Shown: positions 12,400-24,973 of the stretch, piece after piece | Layout of the letters: every line of letters starts with the position of its first letter | Numbering within the stretch: the stretch's first letter is position 1 | Origin: Epichloe hybrida | Taxonomy: Eukaryota > Ascomycota > Sordariomycetes > Hypocreales > Clavicipitaceae | Assembly (NCBI GenBank): GCA_019022495.1 | Contig: JAFEKR010000005.1 | Span: 2,294,001 to 2,358,000, forward strand | Direction: 5' to 3' | DNA length: 64,000 nt | The notes under the pieces: model-generated | Seen by the model: only the letters and a program-made list of their open reading frames with translations | Databases searched by the model: none | What the model was told of the DNA's origin: nothing | Position numbers and translations under genes: made by a program

Positions 12400-15300
12400 T
12401 TAATAAAAAGCTTAAATTACGCGTTAAGCGCCTTCTATATCTTCTAACGCTACCTATTAATTATATTCGCTTAGCTAGCCCTTCTATTTCACTAGGTATT
12501 TGTTGCCTTCACGCATCTTCCTATAATCCCTGACTTCTTTGACTTTAAACTTATTATTATTATCTTTAAGGTCTAGCATTAGCATGTCCTTATCTAGGGC
12601 GTCTTCCTAGCGATTCTATAGCTCTAATAGGCTAACGTAAAATATGTTATGTAGTTAGCTATACTTATTAGGTAGCGCTAGTTAGTATGCTTATTTACCT
12701 ATAGCATTAAGTATCTAAAATAGCCTAATAAATCTTAGGTTTAGCTTTTGTTTTATGTCCTTAAGCCTAATATTCTTCGCTAATAGTAATACTAAGTCTC
12801 CTCTTTTTAAGGTTATTAGCTAATATCTCTAGTTATAGTACTTCGCTTACGCTTTAGTAGCCCTTACCTAGTTATACGCTAGTTTCTCCCTAACCTTATA
12901 TAGCTTTTTAACACGCGCGTAAGCCTCTAGGACCTCCCCCTCTATACTCTTGCCCTTAAGAGCAAGGCGGAACTTAGGTGAATAGCCTATAAGAGTGTAG
13001 TTAGGGGAGTAGCCTATTATCCTGTTAATAGTATTATTACACGTAAATTAGGCTATTAGGAGTAGCTTTAGCTATAGTTATTAGTTCTCTTTAATAAAAC
13101 ATTATAGGTAATGCTTAAGCACCTAATTTATCCTCTCTATCTGCCTGTTAGTTTAGGGGTAAAACACTATTAAAAGCCTTCGCTTTATATATAACTAGTA
13201 ATATACCTCTAACTAGAATTAGCTTGTAAATACTAATCCTCTATTAGACATAATGCCCTCTAGCGCTCTAAATTATAGCTTGATCTCCTTATGGAATAAC
13301 TTTACTAATTTAGCTATGTTAATTATAGTCTTTACAGGAAGGAAGACAAAGTACTTAGTAAATTAGTCCATAATCACTAGGATTATGTTAGTTTCTCGCT
13401 TGCCTAGCCGCACTAGTAGCAAACCTATGATAAAGTCTATTAAGATCTCTGCCTACGGTCGCCTTAGTATTAGTAGTAATTTAAGGCTTCTATAGGGGTA
13501 GTACTATCTTGCTATAATGCGCTAGCATACTCCGTAGCTAGATATATAGTCTAAAACAGCTTCACTTATCGCTAGCCACTAATAGTAATGTTTTAGTAGC
13601 TCTAGAGTGTGTTTAGTCCTAAAGTGACCTGCTAATAAATTATTATAGTGTAGCTATAGAAGCTCCTATTATAAGATAGGCTCCTGTGGAATAACTACCT
13701 AGTCTTTATATATTAGGAGGCCCCTTACACTATGTAACTATAGACTAGCTTTTCCCCTCCCTTTTACTTAGGAGTTAACCTTACCTCTATGCTTTTATAA
13801 ATCTAGATCTTAGTCCTATGCCTTCTATAGTAGTTATACTAATAGTTTATTTACCGCGGATTAGTAGGGATTTAGTAACATAATAGCCCCCTAAATCGCT
13901 TATGCTATGCTAACGTCTTAAACACATGCTACCTTCTCCTTAAAATCACCCTTATTTAGCTAACCTATTACTAGATCCATAGTAGCTAACTAGCCTTCTA
14001 CCTAGGCCACTCTTACCTTAGTAGGTTCTAAGACTAGCGTTACGCTATAACTTCTTTAATATATTAGTACTTCTTCTTCTACTATAAAGATATCTACTAT
14101 TTTCCTTTAAAGCTCTAGTAGGAGCGCCTTATTTAACATAGGTTTGCCCTTATAATTAGACCTTCTTAATAGTGTATCCACGGGGTTGCTTTTCCCTAGT
14201 CTATGCTTAATCATAAAATAGAAAGGGTAGAGGAATATACACTATTATACTTATCTTCTATTTAGCTTCTACTACCTTATAAAGGTCTGCAGGTTATAAT
14301 AGTCTAATAGGACCTCCACAGGTGTCTCCATGCCTTTAACATAATATCACTAGTGTTTAAACGACTTTACTATAGCAAGTAGCTCTTAATTAGCTATGCT
14401 ATAGTTACGTTTAGCGTCCGTAAACTTCCTTAACTAAAAAGCCACTAGATGCTAACGGCCCTTATTATCTTGCTAAGACAGGATTCCTGCTATTACGAAA
14501 ATCAAGGTATTTGTCTTAATACACACTACCTAACTCGGGTTATAGTGTTAGAGTAAAGGCGCTTGCTAAAAGGCATCTTTTAGCTAGTTAAACGCTAACC
14601 GCTTCTTTTCTCTAAATATAAACCTCCTAGTCTAGATGCCATTTTAACTACCCTTTATTAATGCGTGAAGAGGTGCCATAATTCCGGAGTATTTATAGAT
14701 AAACCATTAGTAGAAGTTATAGAACCTAAGAAATGACTATATATCCTTAAAACTTATTAGCTTCTTCTATTCTCTAATTATGTTAACCTAGCGAGTATCT
14801 ATTAATATCCCATTAATAGAGAGGATAAACCCTAGGAATTTTACTAATTCCTTATAGAAAGAGCACTTAGAGGGTTTTGTATATAACTCCGCTAACCTTA
14901 TACGTTTAAGGACTTACTTAATATATTTAGTGTGCTTCTCCTTTGTCTTAGAGAAGATTAAGATATTATCTAGATATACTACATAAATAGTGTTAACTAG
15001 CCTATGTAGCGCTTTATAGATATAACTCTAGAAAGTAGCTAGGGCATTTATTAACTTAAAAGGCATCACAAGGTACTCGTAGTGCCTGTAACGCGTGTAA
15101 AAAGCTATCTTCCACTTATTGCCCTCTTTAATACGAATTTAGTAATACGCATCCTTAATATTAATCTTAGAAAAGAAACAGGCCCCTTAGTATTAATTAA
15201 GGATCTCTAAAATTAGGGGGAGAGCGTAGTGATTTTTCTACGTTACCTTATTAAGCCCTTAATAGTTAACACATAGCTAGAGCATTCTATCCTTCTTTAG

Positions 15301-16050
15301 TATAAATAGAATAGGCGCGCCCGCTAGGCTCTTTAAGGGTCTTATTTAGCCTTTCTTTAGGTTATTATTAATGTATTCCTAGAGCTCTCTAAGTTTGCTT
15401 TAGGAGAGAGAATAAATCAGTTCGTATAAGGGTGTAGCTCCTAGTACAAGATTAATTGCGTAGTTAGTTAACTTCTTTAATAGGAGGCTCCCTGCCTTAT
15501 TTAATATAAACATATCTTTAAACTCGCGTAGTTCCTCTAGGATATCTTTAATAGTTCTATATGCTTTTGCCTCCTCTTTATCTTTAAGAGGGATAAACTT
15601 ATCCTCTAACACGCTTATGATAGTATATATAATTATCTTATCACGCATTACCTTTGCAAACTTATAGGGAGTTAGTAGTAAAAAGGCTACCTTTCTCTTT
15701 TTAAACCACTATTCTTATAAGTATAAGCAGAGATATACACGTTCTTCCGTAAGTATATGTATTCTAATTAATACAGGGCTTCCCTCTGCTCTTAGGTCCC
15801 TATTAATAGCTATGTATAGTAACTTAAGATCTTTCTCTTCGCCCCGTAAATCTTTAATTATAATAGGTACCTTATAGACACTATATTAGGGGACTATCAG
15901 AGCCCTTACTACCTTTAAGATAGGTGCTATAGCCTTAGCCTAATTAAGCTTATAAGTCTGTGCGAATTAGGCGCTTATAATATTAATCTTAGCACAACTA
16001 TTAAGATCCGCTACTGTTTTAATATCTTTATGCCTATAAATAGTAATTAG
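12400..16050 (-). pseudogene. Degraded Gypsy pol of element D with chromodomain
   Basis: Minus-strand polyprotein. RT entry: LGATPLYELIYSLS near 15400-15440, then AGAPILFILKKD near 15330-15295. The catalytic site YLDNILIFSKT is at about 14975-14943, where YLDD is expected, with the second Asp changed to Asn. RNase H: RNYSIANQELLAIVKSF near 14415-14360. The integrase zinc region LHYNNLLAGHFRTKHT lies near 13665-13610, with C..C near 13515; core motifs are MDQFTKYFVFLP (13375-13330), SNRGLVFTS (13250-13220) and YPQTNRQIERINQVL (13165-13110). The chromodomain at 12515-12415 contains NKYLVK-stop-KG and VALEDIEGA, Trp codons being stops. Function lost. Confidence 0.9.
15400..15648 (-). pseudogene. 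Surviving open segment of Gypsy D pol, protease-RT junction
   Basis: An uninterrupted 82-codon stretch of the D pol frame, between the protease and RT. It is acidic/lysine-rich (KDKEEAKAYRTIKDILEEL...) and ends in GATPLYELIYSLS, the typical lead-in to Gypsy RT. It is real coding remnant rather than a shadow because it is in frame with the RT motifs downstream, but the leading ATG is only an internal Met. It is not an independent gene. Confidence 0.8.
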
Positions 16051-16319
16051 TGTATAGAATTAGCGTTCTATTAGTACCCTAGTGTCTAAGGCAGAGGTAA
16101 GGGCTTTTACTTTTACCTCTAGGAGTTTTCCTAGCCCTCTCGCTAGTCTTTCCTTAGCTTATTATAATTATAAATAAGGTGCTCTATACTACCATAATTA
16201 AAGCACTATTTTCTTCCTCATAGTCTATTATTATTTAGATAGGTAGCTAGGGTCTTTTCCTTATCCTTATCCTTATCTCTTTAGTCCCTATTTAGCTAAT
16301 GCCCTCGTAAGGAGTTATG

Positions 16320-17190
16320 TCTTTAGTATTAAGCTGCCTTATGCAGCCCCTTCTCTTCTAAATTATTTGGCTTTCGCTTATTCTTTAACATCGCCTCCTA
16401 AAATCACTAGGCAAGTTATATAATATCTTCTTGTGTTAGACTAGTGATGTCTACGTGTAAGTTAATATAATCTTATAAGTTAGGAAGTAATTTCGCAAAG
16501 AATATAAGAGCATAAGTCTTTTCCAGAGTGTATTCCAGGTGTTTCTCTAGTAAATCTAAGTAAATACTAAACTTAATAGGACTCTAGCCCTCCTTTTGCT
16601 TCGCGTTTTCTAGCTACATAGCCATTTATACATCACGGCTTACGAAGTCCTTAAGTAGCATAAGGGTCTAGTCTTAGAATTTATCCTAGTTATCCTTAGG
16701 GTAATCCTAACTATTAGCCAGTTGTTCTTTAACGTATCAGTCCTATCTAGCCTAACAGTTCGTATACATATAGTTAAGTGTAAAAAGGATCTTTTAGTTG
16801 TCCTAGCAATACTTCTTCTTCGCCCCCTTAAAGGCATAGTTAAGGTTATTAAGCTATATCTTATGCTTCTACGGGTTTGTAGGGTGTTAAAGTTCCGTAA
16901 TATTTTAGACCTTAACTTCTTAGCTACTAAGGCTTAAGGATAAACTATCCTTTTAGCCCCTTTTTACTAGTCCTCTATAAGATTATATTAAGTTAGTAAG
17001 CTTCTTTTCTTAATCCTATAGTTCCTTAAGTCGCTTAAGCTAGGTAATTCGCTCCCTAACTACTACCTCTTCTACTACTATAGTAGAGGGTATAGCTTCA
17101 GATAGGGTTATAAAACATAGCATATCCCTAGCTATAGTGTCACTATTATCTAGCTAATCCTAAGTAATATGTAGTATAGTTCTAGTGGAT
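16320..17190 (-). pseudogene. Degraded Gypsy gag of element D
   Basis: Minus-strand frame with a retrotransposon gag-like core: DN-stop-KILFTLNYMYTNC near 16800-16735, then KDFVSRDV near 16645 and AKQKEG with SPIKFSIYLDLLEKHLEYT near 16605-16520. Stops fall where Trp is expected (CWDNWK pattern), in line with TGG to TAG changes. No zinc knuckle was found after it. The region 17190-17247 up to the 5' LTR is leader. A start codon could not be fixed. Confidence 0.72.
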
Positions 17191-17247
17191 TAGGTTATTC
17201 TCCCCCCTATATTACTCTTAGGTAGCTAGTAGGAGAAGCTTTAGAAT

Positions 17248-17441
17248 TATAAGAATAAAGGGATAGCTAGGCAAGAGGTATAGGGGCGTTTGTATATTAA
17301 CTAAAGCTTACTAGGTCTAAGTGTGTTATGCGTGCGAGTCGCTAACTTATAGGTAGTGACTCGCTAGTGTCACGTGGACCTAGCCCTAGGGCGTGGTGCG
17401 CCCGCCTAGTGGTGCGCTGGTGTTGTGAGTAGGGCCTCACA
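17248..17441 (-). repeat. 5' LTR of Gypsy D
   Basis: 194 bp partner of 10857-11050. Its right half is less mutated (ends GTGAGTAGGGCCTCACA) and its left half more so (TATAAGAATAAAGG for TGTGAGAACAAAGG). This shows that the two LTR copies were hit independently. Confidence 0.95.
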
Positions 17442-17446
17442 CTATT

Positions 17447-18191
17447 ACCCTTTAAATAGTAATTAAGGCCCTAAATAACACCACAGGCCCTAATAGCCTT
17501 ATCCTAACCCTCCTTATCTTTAGAGCTTACTTATATATAATAAATAAGTCCCTGCTATTACCTAATATTATATAGTATATAATTATAGTATAGAAGGCTA
17601 CTAAAGAGATTAAGAGACTCCACGCTATCTAGAAGGTTAATAAGGCCCTTGCTAAACGTAATAGCCTAGATACCTTAAAGACCCTTAGCTTACTACTTAG
17701 ATTAAAGGTTAAGGTCTAGTAAGAAGGCAAGGGATAGGTAAGTCCGTATAAGCTACTAGTAATTACTAGAGAGAGCTATATACTTAATATACCTAGAGGC
17801 CTAAAGACCTTTAGGTTAACATCTATTAAGCCTTACTATAATAATCCTAATATAAAGAAAATAATAAAGCCTAGTAAAGAGAAAGGAGAGAAAGGGTAAG
17901 AGGCCTATGATAAAAATATAGTGCTACTAATACTATTAAAGCAAGGACGCGGAAGGCTATAGAAGAACCCTCCTATAATGCCTTATGATGCTAATACCTT
18001 CCTATTAGCAAAAGAATATAGTAACCTAGCTCTTATAATTAAGATATGTAAGGAAGGAATTATTAAGACCCCTAGTAAACCTTTTAAGCTATTAATAAAA
18101 GTGGAAATTAACGCTTTAATTAAGTAAGGTGTGTTTAAATTTATTATGTTTAACAAGGAAGAATATAGTGGAATTCAAATCTTTAATTCCT
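17447..18191 (+). pseudogene. Copia C pol, integrase C-terminus to start of RT
   Basis: Continues C pol after Gypsy D. It has an integrase C-terminal region with the GKGQVSPYKLLVI stretch near 17725-17765, the proline-rich linker near 17930-17980 and the RT entry near 18060-18180 (TPSKPFKLL, then GVFKFIMFNKEE). It is interrupted at 18192-18196 (GGATT) by Copia G and resumes at 24979 in register with sister copy A. Confidence 0.86.
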
Positions 18192-18196
18192 GGATT

Positions 18197-18455
18197 TGTT
18201 GATTCCTTCGGATCTTCATCGGTTCAATCGTGGCCAAAGACCAGACCAATTATGGGTCCGGCGCGATGCACGCGATATGATTGGCTGCATTAATTCGCCA
18301 CCCCCTTTTGTGCCCCACATACGGATTTCGCCCACTTTCCTAGCATCTAGACTTTCCCTCTCTTCTCCTTCTTTCCTAGCTAGCTAATCTATCTATCATT
18401 AACTTCGAATTTATACGGGATTTATTACTTACGTAGGACCTTAGTGTATCTAACA
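18197..18455 (+). repeat. 5' LTR of Copia G
   Basis: 259 bp, TGTTGATTCCTTCGG to GTATCTAACA. Followed by CTAATCAGTGGTTAAC, the possible primer-binding region, not matched to a tRNA. An open frame inside the LTR (18196-18387) is not a gene. Confidence 0.95.
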
Positions 18456-19400
18456 CTAATCAGTGGTTAACTTTATAACTATAGATAAGCTAGGTATTAT
18501 AAGAAGAGACATTTTTATAGACGCTACTACCACTACCTCTTATTATACTATAACAGTTATTACAGTAAAGAGGCACGACTACATAAGTATGCTAAAGGAA
18601 GAGACTAGAATCCTAGTTACAGGCTTATTAGGCTTCTAAGGAATTAATCTATTAACCCTTAGGCTTAGGGATATAACTTCGTTATATTTATCCGGGATAT
18701 TATTATCAATTATCGATTTTATTATCTATTACGAGAAAACTAACTGACTAACCGAATCTATTGCTACGAGGCATTTATTTCAAACCTAACGTTAAATAAC
18801 CTTAGCTAAGCTAGCTAACACATCTAAAACTTCTCTATAAATATTCCCTTTATCTAACAGACCTTTAATCTATTCGTATAAGCATTTACGGCTTGTTTTT
18901 TGCCCCCTTTATTATTAGCGCTATTCGCCCTGTACTTATTAGTAAGAAAGAGAGATTACCTCCTTCCCTCCTTTTCATAAAAATAGGAAGTAGTAATTCC
19001 TATTATTCCCTTATTACTTTTCCTATTATTTTCTAGTTACTTTTGGAACTTCTATTACTTTCTTTATCTCTAGTGATTTATTCTTATTACTACTTTTGCT
19101 ACTTCCGCTGCTTTTTCTTCTGTTTTTCTTGCTTTTATAACCTTCTGATTTCATTAGAGCGACAACGCTTCTAAAATGCGAAAGAAGAACCTCATAACAG
19201 CGACGGGCAAACACAGGAGCTTAATTAGTAGCAAAAAAAAACAACAAATTAGTAACGTTCCTTTTATAGTTAAAGATAGTAGAGGAATCTGGACTTTCTA
19301 TAAGAGCAAAGGCTACTAGTAATAGTAAGGCTCTAACTATCACCCCTAAAAGACCCTAAGAGCATAAGTTACCCTCACGCCTTTAATAGCTTACTTATAA
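18456..19400 (+). other. Leader region of Copia G
   Basis: About 950 bp between the 5' LTR and the recognisable gag frame. I see no domain and no convincing start. It includes low-complexity T-rich and Ser/Lys-codon stretches near 19030-19200 whose minus-strand open frame I regard as chance. It may contain a diverged gag N-terminus. Confidence 0.5.
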
Positions 19401-20800
19401 CTTCTCTAGTAATTAGAAAGAATCCGTTAAGCTAGATCCAGAGACTACTACATAGCTTGAGCTTAACAACTAGATCACAAGATTCATTAACCTTAGTAAG
19501 CATTAAGGTTAGAGAGATAATAACCTATAGGAATCATTCTAAGAAGACTTCAAAGGCTAGTCTAAAGACACCTTTAAAAGGGTATCTAAGGATATTATTA
19601 GAGAATTACATAATTCTTTATAAGATTACGGCATCCTTATTAGGCAAGGCCTAGGATATTTAATCCTAGTATTGCTTAAGGAAGTGCTTTATTAAACCTT
19701 AATGCCCCTTTAGTCACAGGAAAGATCATAAGAAAGACCATAATCTTCCAAACCCCTAGAACCTTAATATTAATAGCCCTAATAACTTACCCTAGAAATT
19801 AACCTTCCCTAACCCTAGAGATTGCTCAAACCCTCACAAGAACCCCTATAATAATCCTAATTATATTAATAGCTTTATCTAGATAATTGTTATTAAGAAT
19901 AACTAGTAAACTATTATTTATAATAAATTATACCTTTATAGTAATTCCCCTCTAAAGATTAGATTATAAAGAAAATCTTAGAGCTTATAAAGATATATAA
20001 GAATAGTGACTACTATAGTGAAAAGCTATATAACTTCTTAATACTAAAGATTATGCTCTTTGAAAATAAGTATAATAGAATTAACCTTCCTTAAATGTAT
20101 TATTAGAAGGCTTTCCCTATTATATTAATAAGTAATACTAAGTAATACTACCTTAATTACCTCTTTAGGAATAACTATTTCTATAAAGAGATAATTACTT
20201 ATATTTATTAATACTTTAAGACAGAAAGTAACTAGTAATTCTATTACTATAAATAGAGTAGTATAATACTAAAGAGCATAATTAAGAAAAACCCTAATAA
20301 AAGCAAGCTTAAGTGCCTTAAGATTATATTATTAACCCTTAAGAAAATCCATAGAGGCCTATACCTTACTAAGATAGTAAATACTAAACTTTATAAGTAG
20401 GCCTTAAATACTATAGCTAGTATGCCTAAATATTAGATAGTAAAATATAAATACTCCGTAGGCTTTAAAAGTCTTACTAGAGACCTCTATAAGGTAATTA
20501 CTATCACGGAATTAAATAGGAAGTCCTCCTAATACCTTTAGTACTAATAAGGAGACCCTCTAGAGGCTATGTTTACTAATTATTAGTATAGATAGTAATT
20601 ATCCCCCTGTAGTGAAGGAAGTTATTATGGATAGAGCCCTAGGCTAAGCACTAAGCGCTACTTTATGTGTGGTAAGAGCGGCTGCTAGTTCTCTAATTAC
20701 TCTGCTAAAGAACGTTAAAAGGAAAAGGACTGCTAGTAGGCTAGCAAAATATATTATATACCCCCTTTAGAGAAGAGATTTTAGGTATTTCTTGCCTCCT
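19400..20800 (+). pseudogene. Degraded Copia gag of element G
   Basis: The gag frame becomes readable near 19422 (ESVKLDPETTT) and is very Gln-rich, with dozens of TAA/TAG codons at Gln positions. It contains SKDTFKRVSKDIIRELH (19563-19615), KKILELIKIYKNSDYYSEKL (near 19970-20030) and NKYNRINLP (near 20065), which match the gag of N. The zinc knuckle is at 20661-20720: RYFMCGKSGC-stop-FSNYSAKER, fitting CYxCxKxGCW..H with Cys, Trp and His changed. A different open frame at 19457-19654 overlaps it in another phase and is a shadow. Confidence 0.8.
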
Positions 20801-23800
20801 ATGAAGGGTAGAATAATAATAAGCCTAATAAAGGCTTAGGTAAGAATTAGGAAGTATATCTTATGGCTTATATAGAAGATAAAGATAATAATAATAATGT
20901 TAAGGAGCTACTATTAATAGCATATCTAAGCATTATATAATTCTTCTGTTTAGGACTATAGACTAACTATAATGCCACTAACGTTAACGTCCTAGTAACC
21001 TTGCATAATTAAGCTTTTTAATACGCATTCCTTAAATAAGAGCTTTATAAGCTATAAGAGTGCAATAAAGGCTTGATCTATTATGTCTCTAAAGAACGCT
21101 ATTCTAAAGAGGTCTTTAGAGGGATTATGCCTAATACTAGCGCTGTAGGAAAGTTAACTATAGGAGAGGTATAAGTAAAGGCTCTATTAAGATTAATACC
21201 TTTATTAAAGGTAACCCCCTACAAACCCTAAATTATTATATTTAGCGCTAGATTAGTAGTTATAAAAGGAATTCTTTATATACCTATAGAACTTAGAGAG
21301 CTTAAATTTTACATTCTTAATATAGCTACCCCCTTTCTCTTCTTAATTACTAATATAGACGAGATATAAGTTAAGATTAATAACCTTGCTAATATGCTTA
21401 TCTAAGGCAATAAGACTATACTTATTATGCGATAATAGGGCTATCCTTAGTGGTTACTAGAAGCGAAAGAAATAGTTACCTTTTACCTTTTAGAAGGAGA
21501 TATCTATTAATTACATTGTTAACTTAGTTACCCTTCTGTTTAATGACTTGTAAAGATCCTTTACTAAGCTAGTTATAAAGTTAAACGCTAGGTAATTAAG
21601 GAATTAACTAAAGTCTGCCACTATTACTAGATACATAGAAAGGCCCCTAGTTGATTCAAGTTTATAATCAAAGATAACTACGAATTTAACTATGAGATTA
21701 TTATTAATATTATGTAAATTAATAGCTGACTAGTGCTTTATATTATTAATTTAGTAACCTTGTTCTAAGTAGCCTAATTCCTTAATCTAAAGAAGTAGAA
21801 GGCTTAAGACATCTAGGATATAATCCGCGAATATTAGATTAATACTTATCTCAGACCTCTAGATTAGATTATCCATGATGCTAGCAATAACTTCGCTTCC
21901 GCTGAATTTAGGTATTATACTTAATTAATGTTAATTAAAACTAGTAAGATACTAATCAAAGCCTATAATAGCATTAGAAAAGTTAAGAGATATCATGGAC
22001 CTTTACGCTAAGCCTATAATATTATTATAGACTTAATTAGAATGGAGCTTACGCTAGAGTAACGCCTCTAAATAGCTATTAAGGCTATTAATAACTCTAT
22101 AGGCCTAAATAGTATTATTCTAACTATGCTAGTCTTCGGAGGCTACCTATAGATAATAGATAAGTTACCGCTAAGTGTCTTTATTATTTAATATGCTAAG
22201 GTAATTCGTAAGGTAACGGACAAAGTCTAATGTCTTCTAGCTTTATAGCAGATCTGTAATGCCCTTAGAGCCTAGAATAGCCCTAATATAGCACCTATAT
22301 ATTAGCTACCCTTATAGGCTAATATATATATATAAAGAGAGAAAGGTAGCTAGCATAGCCTGTATAAGCTACTTACTACTAATAGAGAGACCTATACTAT
22401 TAACATGCCTTATAGCCTAGTAAAGTTTTACTTTATAGTAGTGAAGCCCTATTATAAAGACCTATGTATTATAAAGGGACTAGAGTAGTAAGAGATAAAG
22501 CCCTATAATACACTAGAGTAGTAGGAGATAAAGCTTAGTAATATAAAGGAAGAAGTAACTATATAACTAACTACTACTAATAAAAGAGATCCTCTAATAA
22601 AAGATAGTAAAGAGCCGCAGACACTAGCTAAGAGAAAGTAAGGGAGACTAAGGAAGGCCCTTATAGTGTAATTTATAAGTATAGGAGAGTCTAATAAAGA
22701 GGCTTATAAAGCCTAAAAGGCCCTAAGGGGAAGCTATTAAGTTAAAGACTTATTACTATGCCCTAAAGGAATAAAAGCAAGGAAAAGAAAACCTTATAGC
22801 CTTAAGAAGGACATTAGCCTAGTTTAGCTTTACATACTTATAAATAAAGATTAAGAGAAGGCCTTTATTTAAGAGATTATAACTAGAGGGATACTAAGCA
22901 TAGCATTCCTTATAGTAAAGGAAAAGGCTAATTAGAACCTTGCCCTTTAGCTCTGCTAAGAAGAAAGGATTATAACCCTAGGAAAACCCTTTAAGCAGTC
23001 TAATTAGGCTAAGATTAACGCTTTGTAAGCTCGTAATATGTTCAAATTCGTTAAGTTTAACCTAGTAAAGCATAGAGATCACAGAATCTTTAATTCTTGT
23101 ATAGTTAGAGAGATTAAAGGCAAAGGAATAGACTTACTATACAAGAAATCTTATCTTATTGTACAAGGCTATAATAACAAAGGAAAGGAATTTATCCTAA
23201 CGCAATCACTAACGATTTAACAAGCAAGCTAGTAACTAATCGTAGCTATCGCTCTGTTATTAAGAAGAAGAGGCATTTACCTTTGGATTCGTAATATCAC
23301 ACAAGCCTACACTTAATCGCACACAGTGCTAACGAGGCTAATTATCGTGAGATTACCAAAGCAAATTACACATCTCTTTCTAAAAGGGACTATAATCAAA
23401 TTAATCAGACCTCTTTACGGGATTGCAAAGGCTAGAACCTACTAGTAGGTAACGTACTTCTATTACCATAGGGATAACCTTAATATAATAACTTTAACCT
23501 ACAATCCCTGCTTATTAATTATAGCTCTAAATAATAAGAACCTCTTTAGTATTATTAGAATGCAAACTAATAATACATTAGGCCTAAGTAATAATAACTT
23601 CTTCTAAAAAGAAAAGAAAGAGCTCTAGAAGGCTAACTTTATAGCTAAAGAAAAGCAATAATTAACCGCTAAGAATCCCCTTATCTTTAATAGCTATATC
23701 TTAACCTAGAACACGAATAATTCGCTAATCTTAACCTAGAAAGGTTAGAGTTAGAAGATTAAGGAAGTTAATCCTTAATCCCTAATAGTAAAGTAAGATT

Positions 23801-24660
23801 ACATAGAGCAATAAGTGCGAGGAAGCTATATTATAACTATGTGTTAACTAGAGGCTTTGTATAACCTTTTAATTACAGCTTAACACTAAGAGCCCTTTAC
23901 AAAAGATATTACATATCTTAACAAACGCCTTAAATAGCAGATTAAGAATTAATAACATAGACTATAATATATTCCTTTAGTCCTTAAAGAGGCAAAGCTC
24001 TTTATGTTTATAAATAGATTACTTGCTAACAACAAGGATCTAAGCTCATAGATCGGATACGTAATTATGATTGGCAATACGATAATATAAGATAATAATA
24101 CCTTTATTATAAAAGGCAATATTATTATGTATAGCTTAATAAAGAGCAAGAGAGTTACTTATAGCGCGCTTACCTCTAAGTTATATAGCATAGTTTAAGG
24201 CGTAGACATTGCCTACGTGATTTCCACGACTTTACATTAGATTATAGATTAATTAAAGATACCTTAAATTCCTACGATTCTTTATACTAATTCTTTTTTG
24301 TTATATAAATATCTTATAAAGCTAGGAACCATAAAGGAGAAGAGACTAATAATTAATATTATAGCCCTTTATTAATTATATAAAAGGCATAAGATCTACG
24401 AAGTTAGGTGGATTAATAGCAACAACAATCCAGCAGACGTGATAACCAAATCATAACTAAATTTGTCGCTTTCCTCTTTGATTAATTTAAATGAATTAAC
24501 GATTTATGTTAAAGGATAGGTAAAGAGACCTATAATATTAGGAAACAGGAGCTTAGGCAAGGAATAACAGATTAATTTAATTAACTAATGCCGCAATGGC
24601 CAATTAGAGCAGCGGATTCCTATTAAGGGATTCACTAGTGTACACTTTCCTTTAATCTTA
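20800..24660 (+). pseudogene. Degraded Copia pol of element G
   Basis: Protease: GIMPNTSAVG near 21121-21150, DTGA expected. Then PLLKVTP and ITNIDEIQVKINNLAN (near 21350-21400), the conserved block after the protease. Integrase: ELTKVCHYYQIHRKAP (21602-21650), FNYEIIINIM (21690-21720), IHDASNNFASAEF (21875-21915). RT: 23038-23220 is fully open (GYNNKGKEFILTQSLTI), then ITQAYT near 23300, RPLYGIAKARTY near 23410 and MQTNNTLGLSNNNFF near 23560. RNase H: LFMFINRLLANNKDLSS (23995-24050) and NSNNNPADVITKSQ (24415-24455). Stops are TAA/TAG except in the open piece. Confidence 0.9.
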
Positions 24661-24714
24661 TTTTTATTACGTTTTTGAGCTCTTTAGCCACAAAGGAAAA
24701 AGAGAGATTACTAG

Positions 24715-24973
24715 TGTTAATTCCTTCAGATCTTCATTGGTTTAATCGTGGCCAAAGACTAGACTAATTGTGGGTCTAGTGCGATACACGCGATATAATT
24801 AGCTGCATTAATTCGCCACCCCCTTTTATGCCTCACATACAGATTTCGCTTACTTTCCTAGCATCTAGACTTTCCCTCTCTTCTCCCTCTTTCCTAGCTA
24901 GCTAATCTATCTATCATTGACTTCGAATTTATACGGGATTTATTACCTGCGCAGGACCTTGGTGCATCCAACA
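24715..24973 (+). repeat. 3' LTR of Copia G
   Basis: 259 bp, TGTTAATTCCTTCAG to GCATCCAACA; gapless partner of 18197-18455. Confidence 0.95.

Larger units (their letters stand above)
10857..17441 (-). mobile_element. Ty3/Gypsy chromovirus D, complete structure, inserted in Copia C
   Basis: 6585 bp, minus strand. Two 194-bp LTRs with TGTGAG/CTCACA inverted ends and the target duplication CTATT (10852-10856, 17442-17446). The domain order read on the minus strand is gag (about 17190-16320), protease region, RT (15430-14600), RNase H (14560-14050), integrase (13700-12700) and chromodomain (12520-12415). RT-RNase H before integrase makes it Gypsy, not Copia, and the chromodomain places it among chromoviruses. 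The frame is broken by many TAG/TAA codons. Copy E (50560-56895) is the same family, far more mutated. Confidence 0.95.
18197..24973 (+). mobile_element. Copia retrotransposon G (second clade), complete structure, inserted in Copia C
   Basis: 6777 bp, plus strand, with two 259-bp LTRs (TGTT...AACA) and the perfect duplication GGATT (18192-18196, 24974-24978). Gag with a zinc knuckle, protease, integrase, RT and RNase H follow in Copia order, and a polypurine tract (AAAGGAAAAAGAGAGA) precedes the 3' LTR. LTRs differ by about 26 transitions and no indels by eye. Same clade as H (44153-49216) and more distantly N (31093-37366). Non-functional because of TAA/TAG stops in every domain. Confidence 0.95.

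Noticed and set aside
16640..16937. Open frames on both strands in the gag region of Gypsy D
   Set aside because: The gag core (LNYMYTNC) is in a different minus-strand phase; these are chance frames.
19026..19214. Minus-strand Ser/Lys-rich frame
   Set aside because: Low-complexity translation of the T/C-rich leader of G, on the strand opposite to its genes.
19457..19654. Open frame of 65 codons in Copia G
   Set aside because: It overlaps the real, Gln-stop-broken gag frame in another phase. The frame matching gag of N is the other one.
23949..24149. Minus-strand open frame of 66 codons
   Set aside because: Antisense of the G RNase H domain, which is clearly readable on the plus strand.
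24585..24640. tRNA-like stretch at the end of Copia G (AGAGCAGCGGATTCC)
   Set aside because: No cloverleaf can be formed and the counterpart in H is part of the pol C-terminus/3' UTR.
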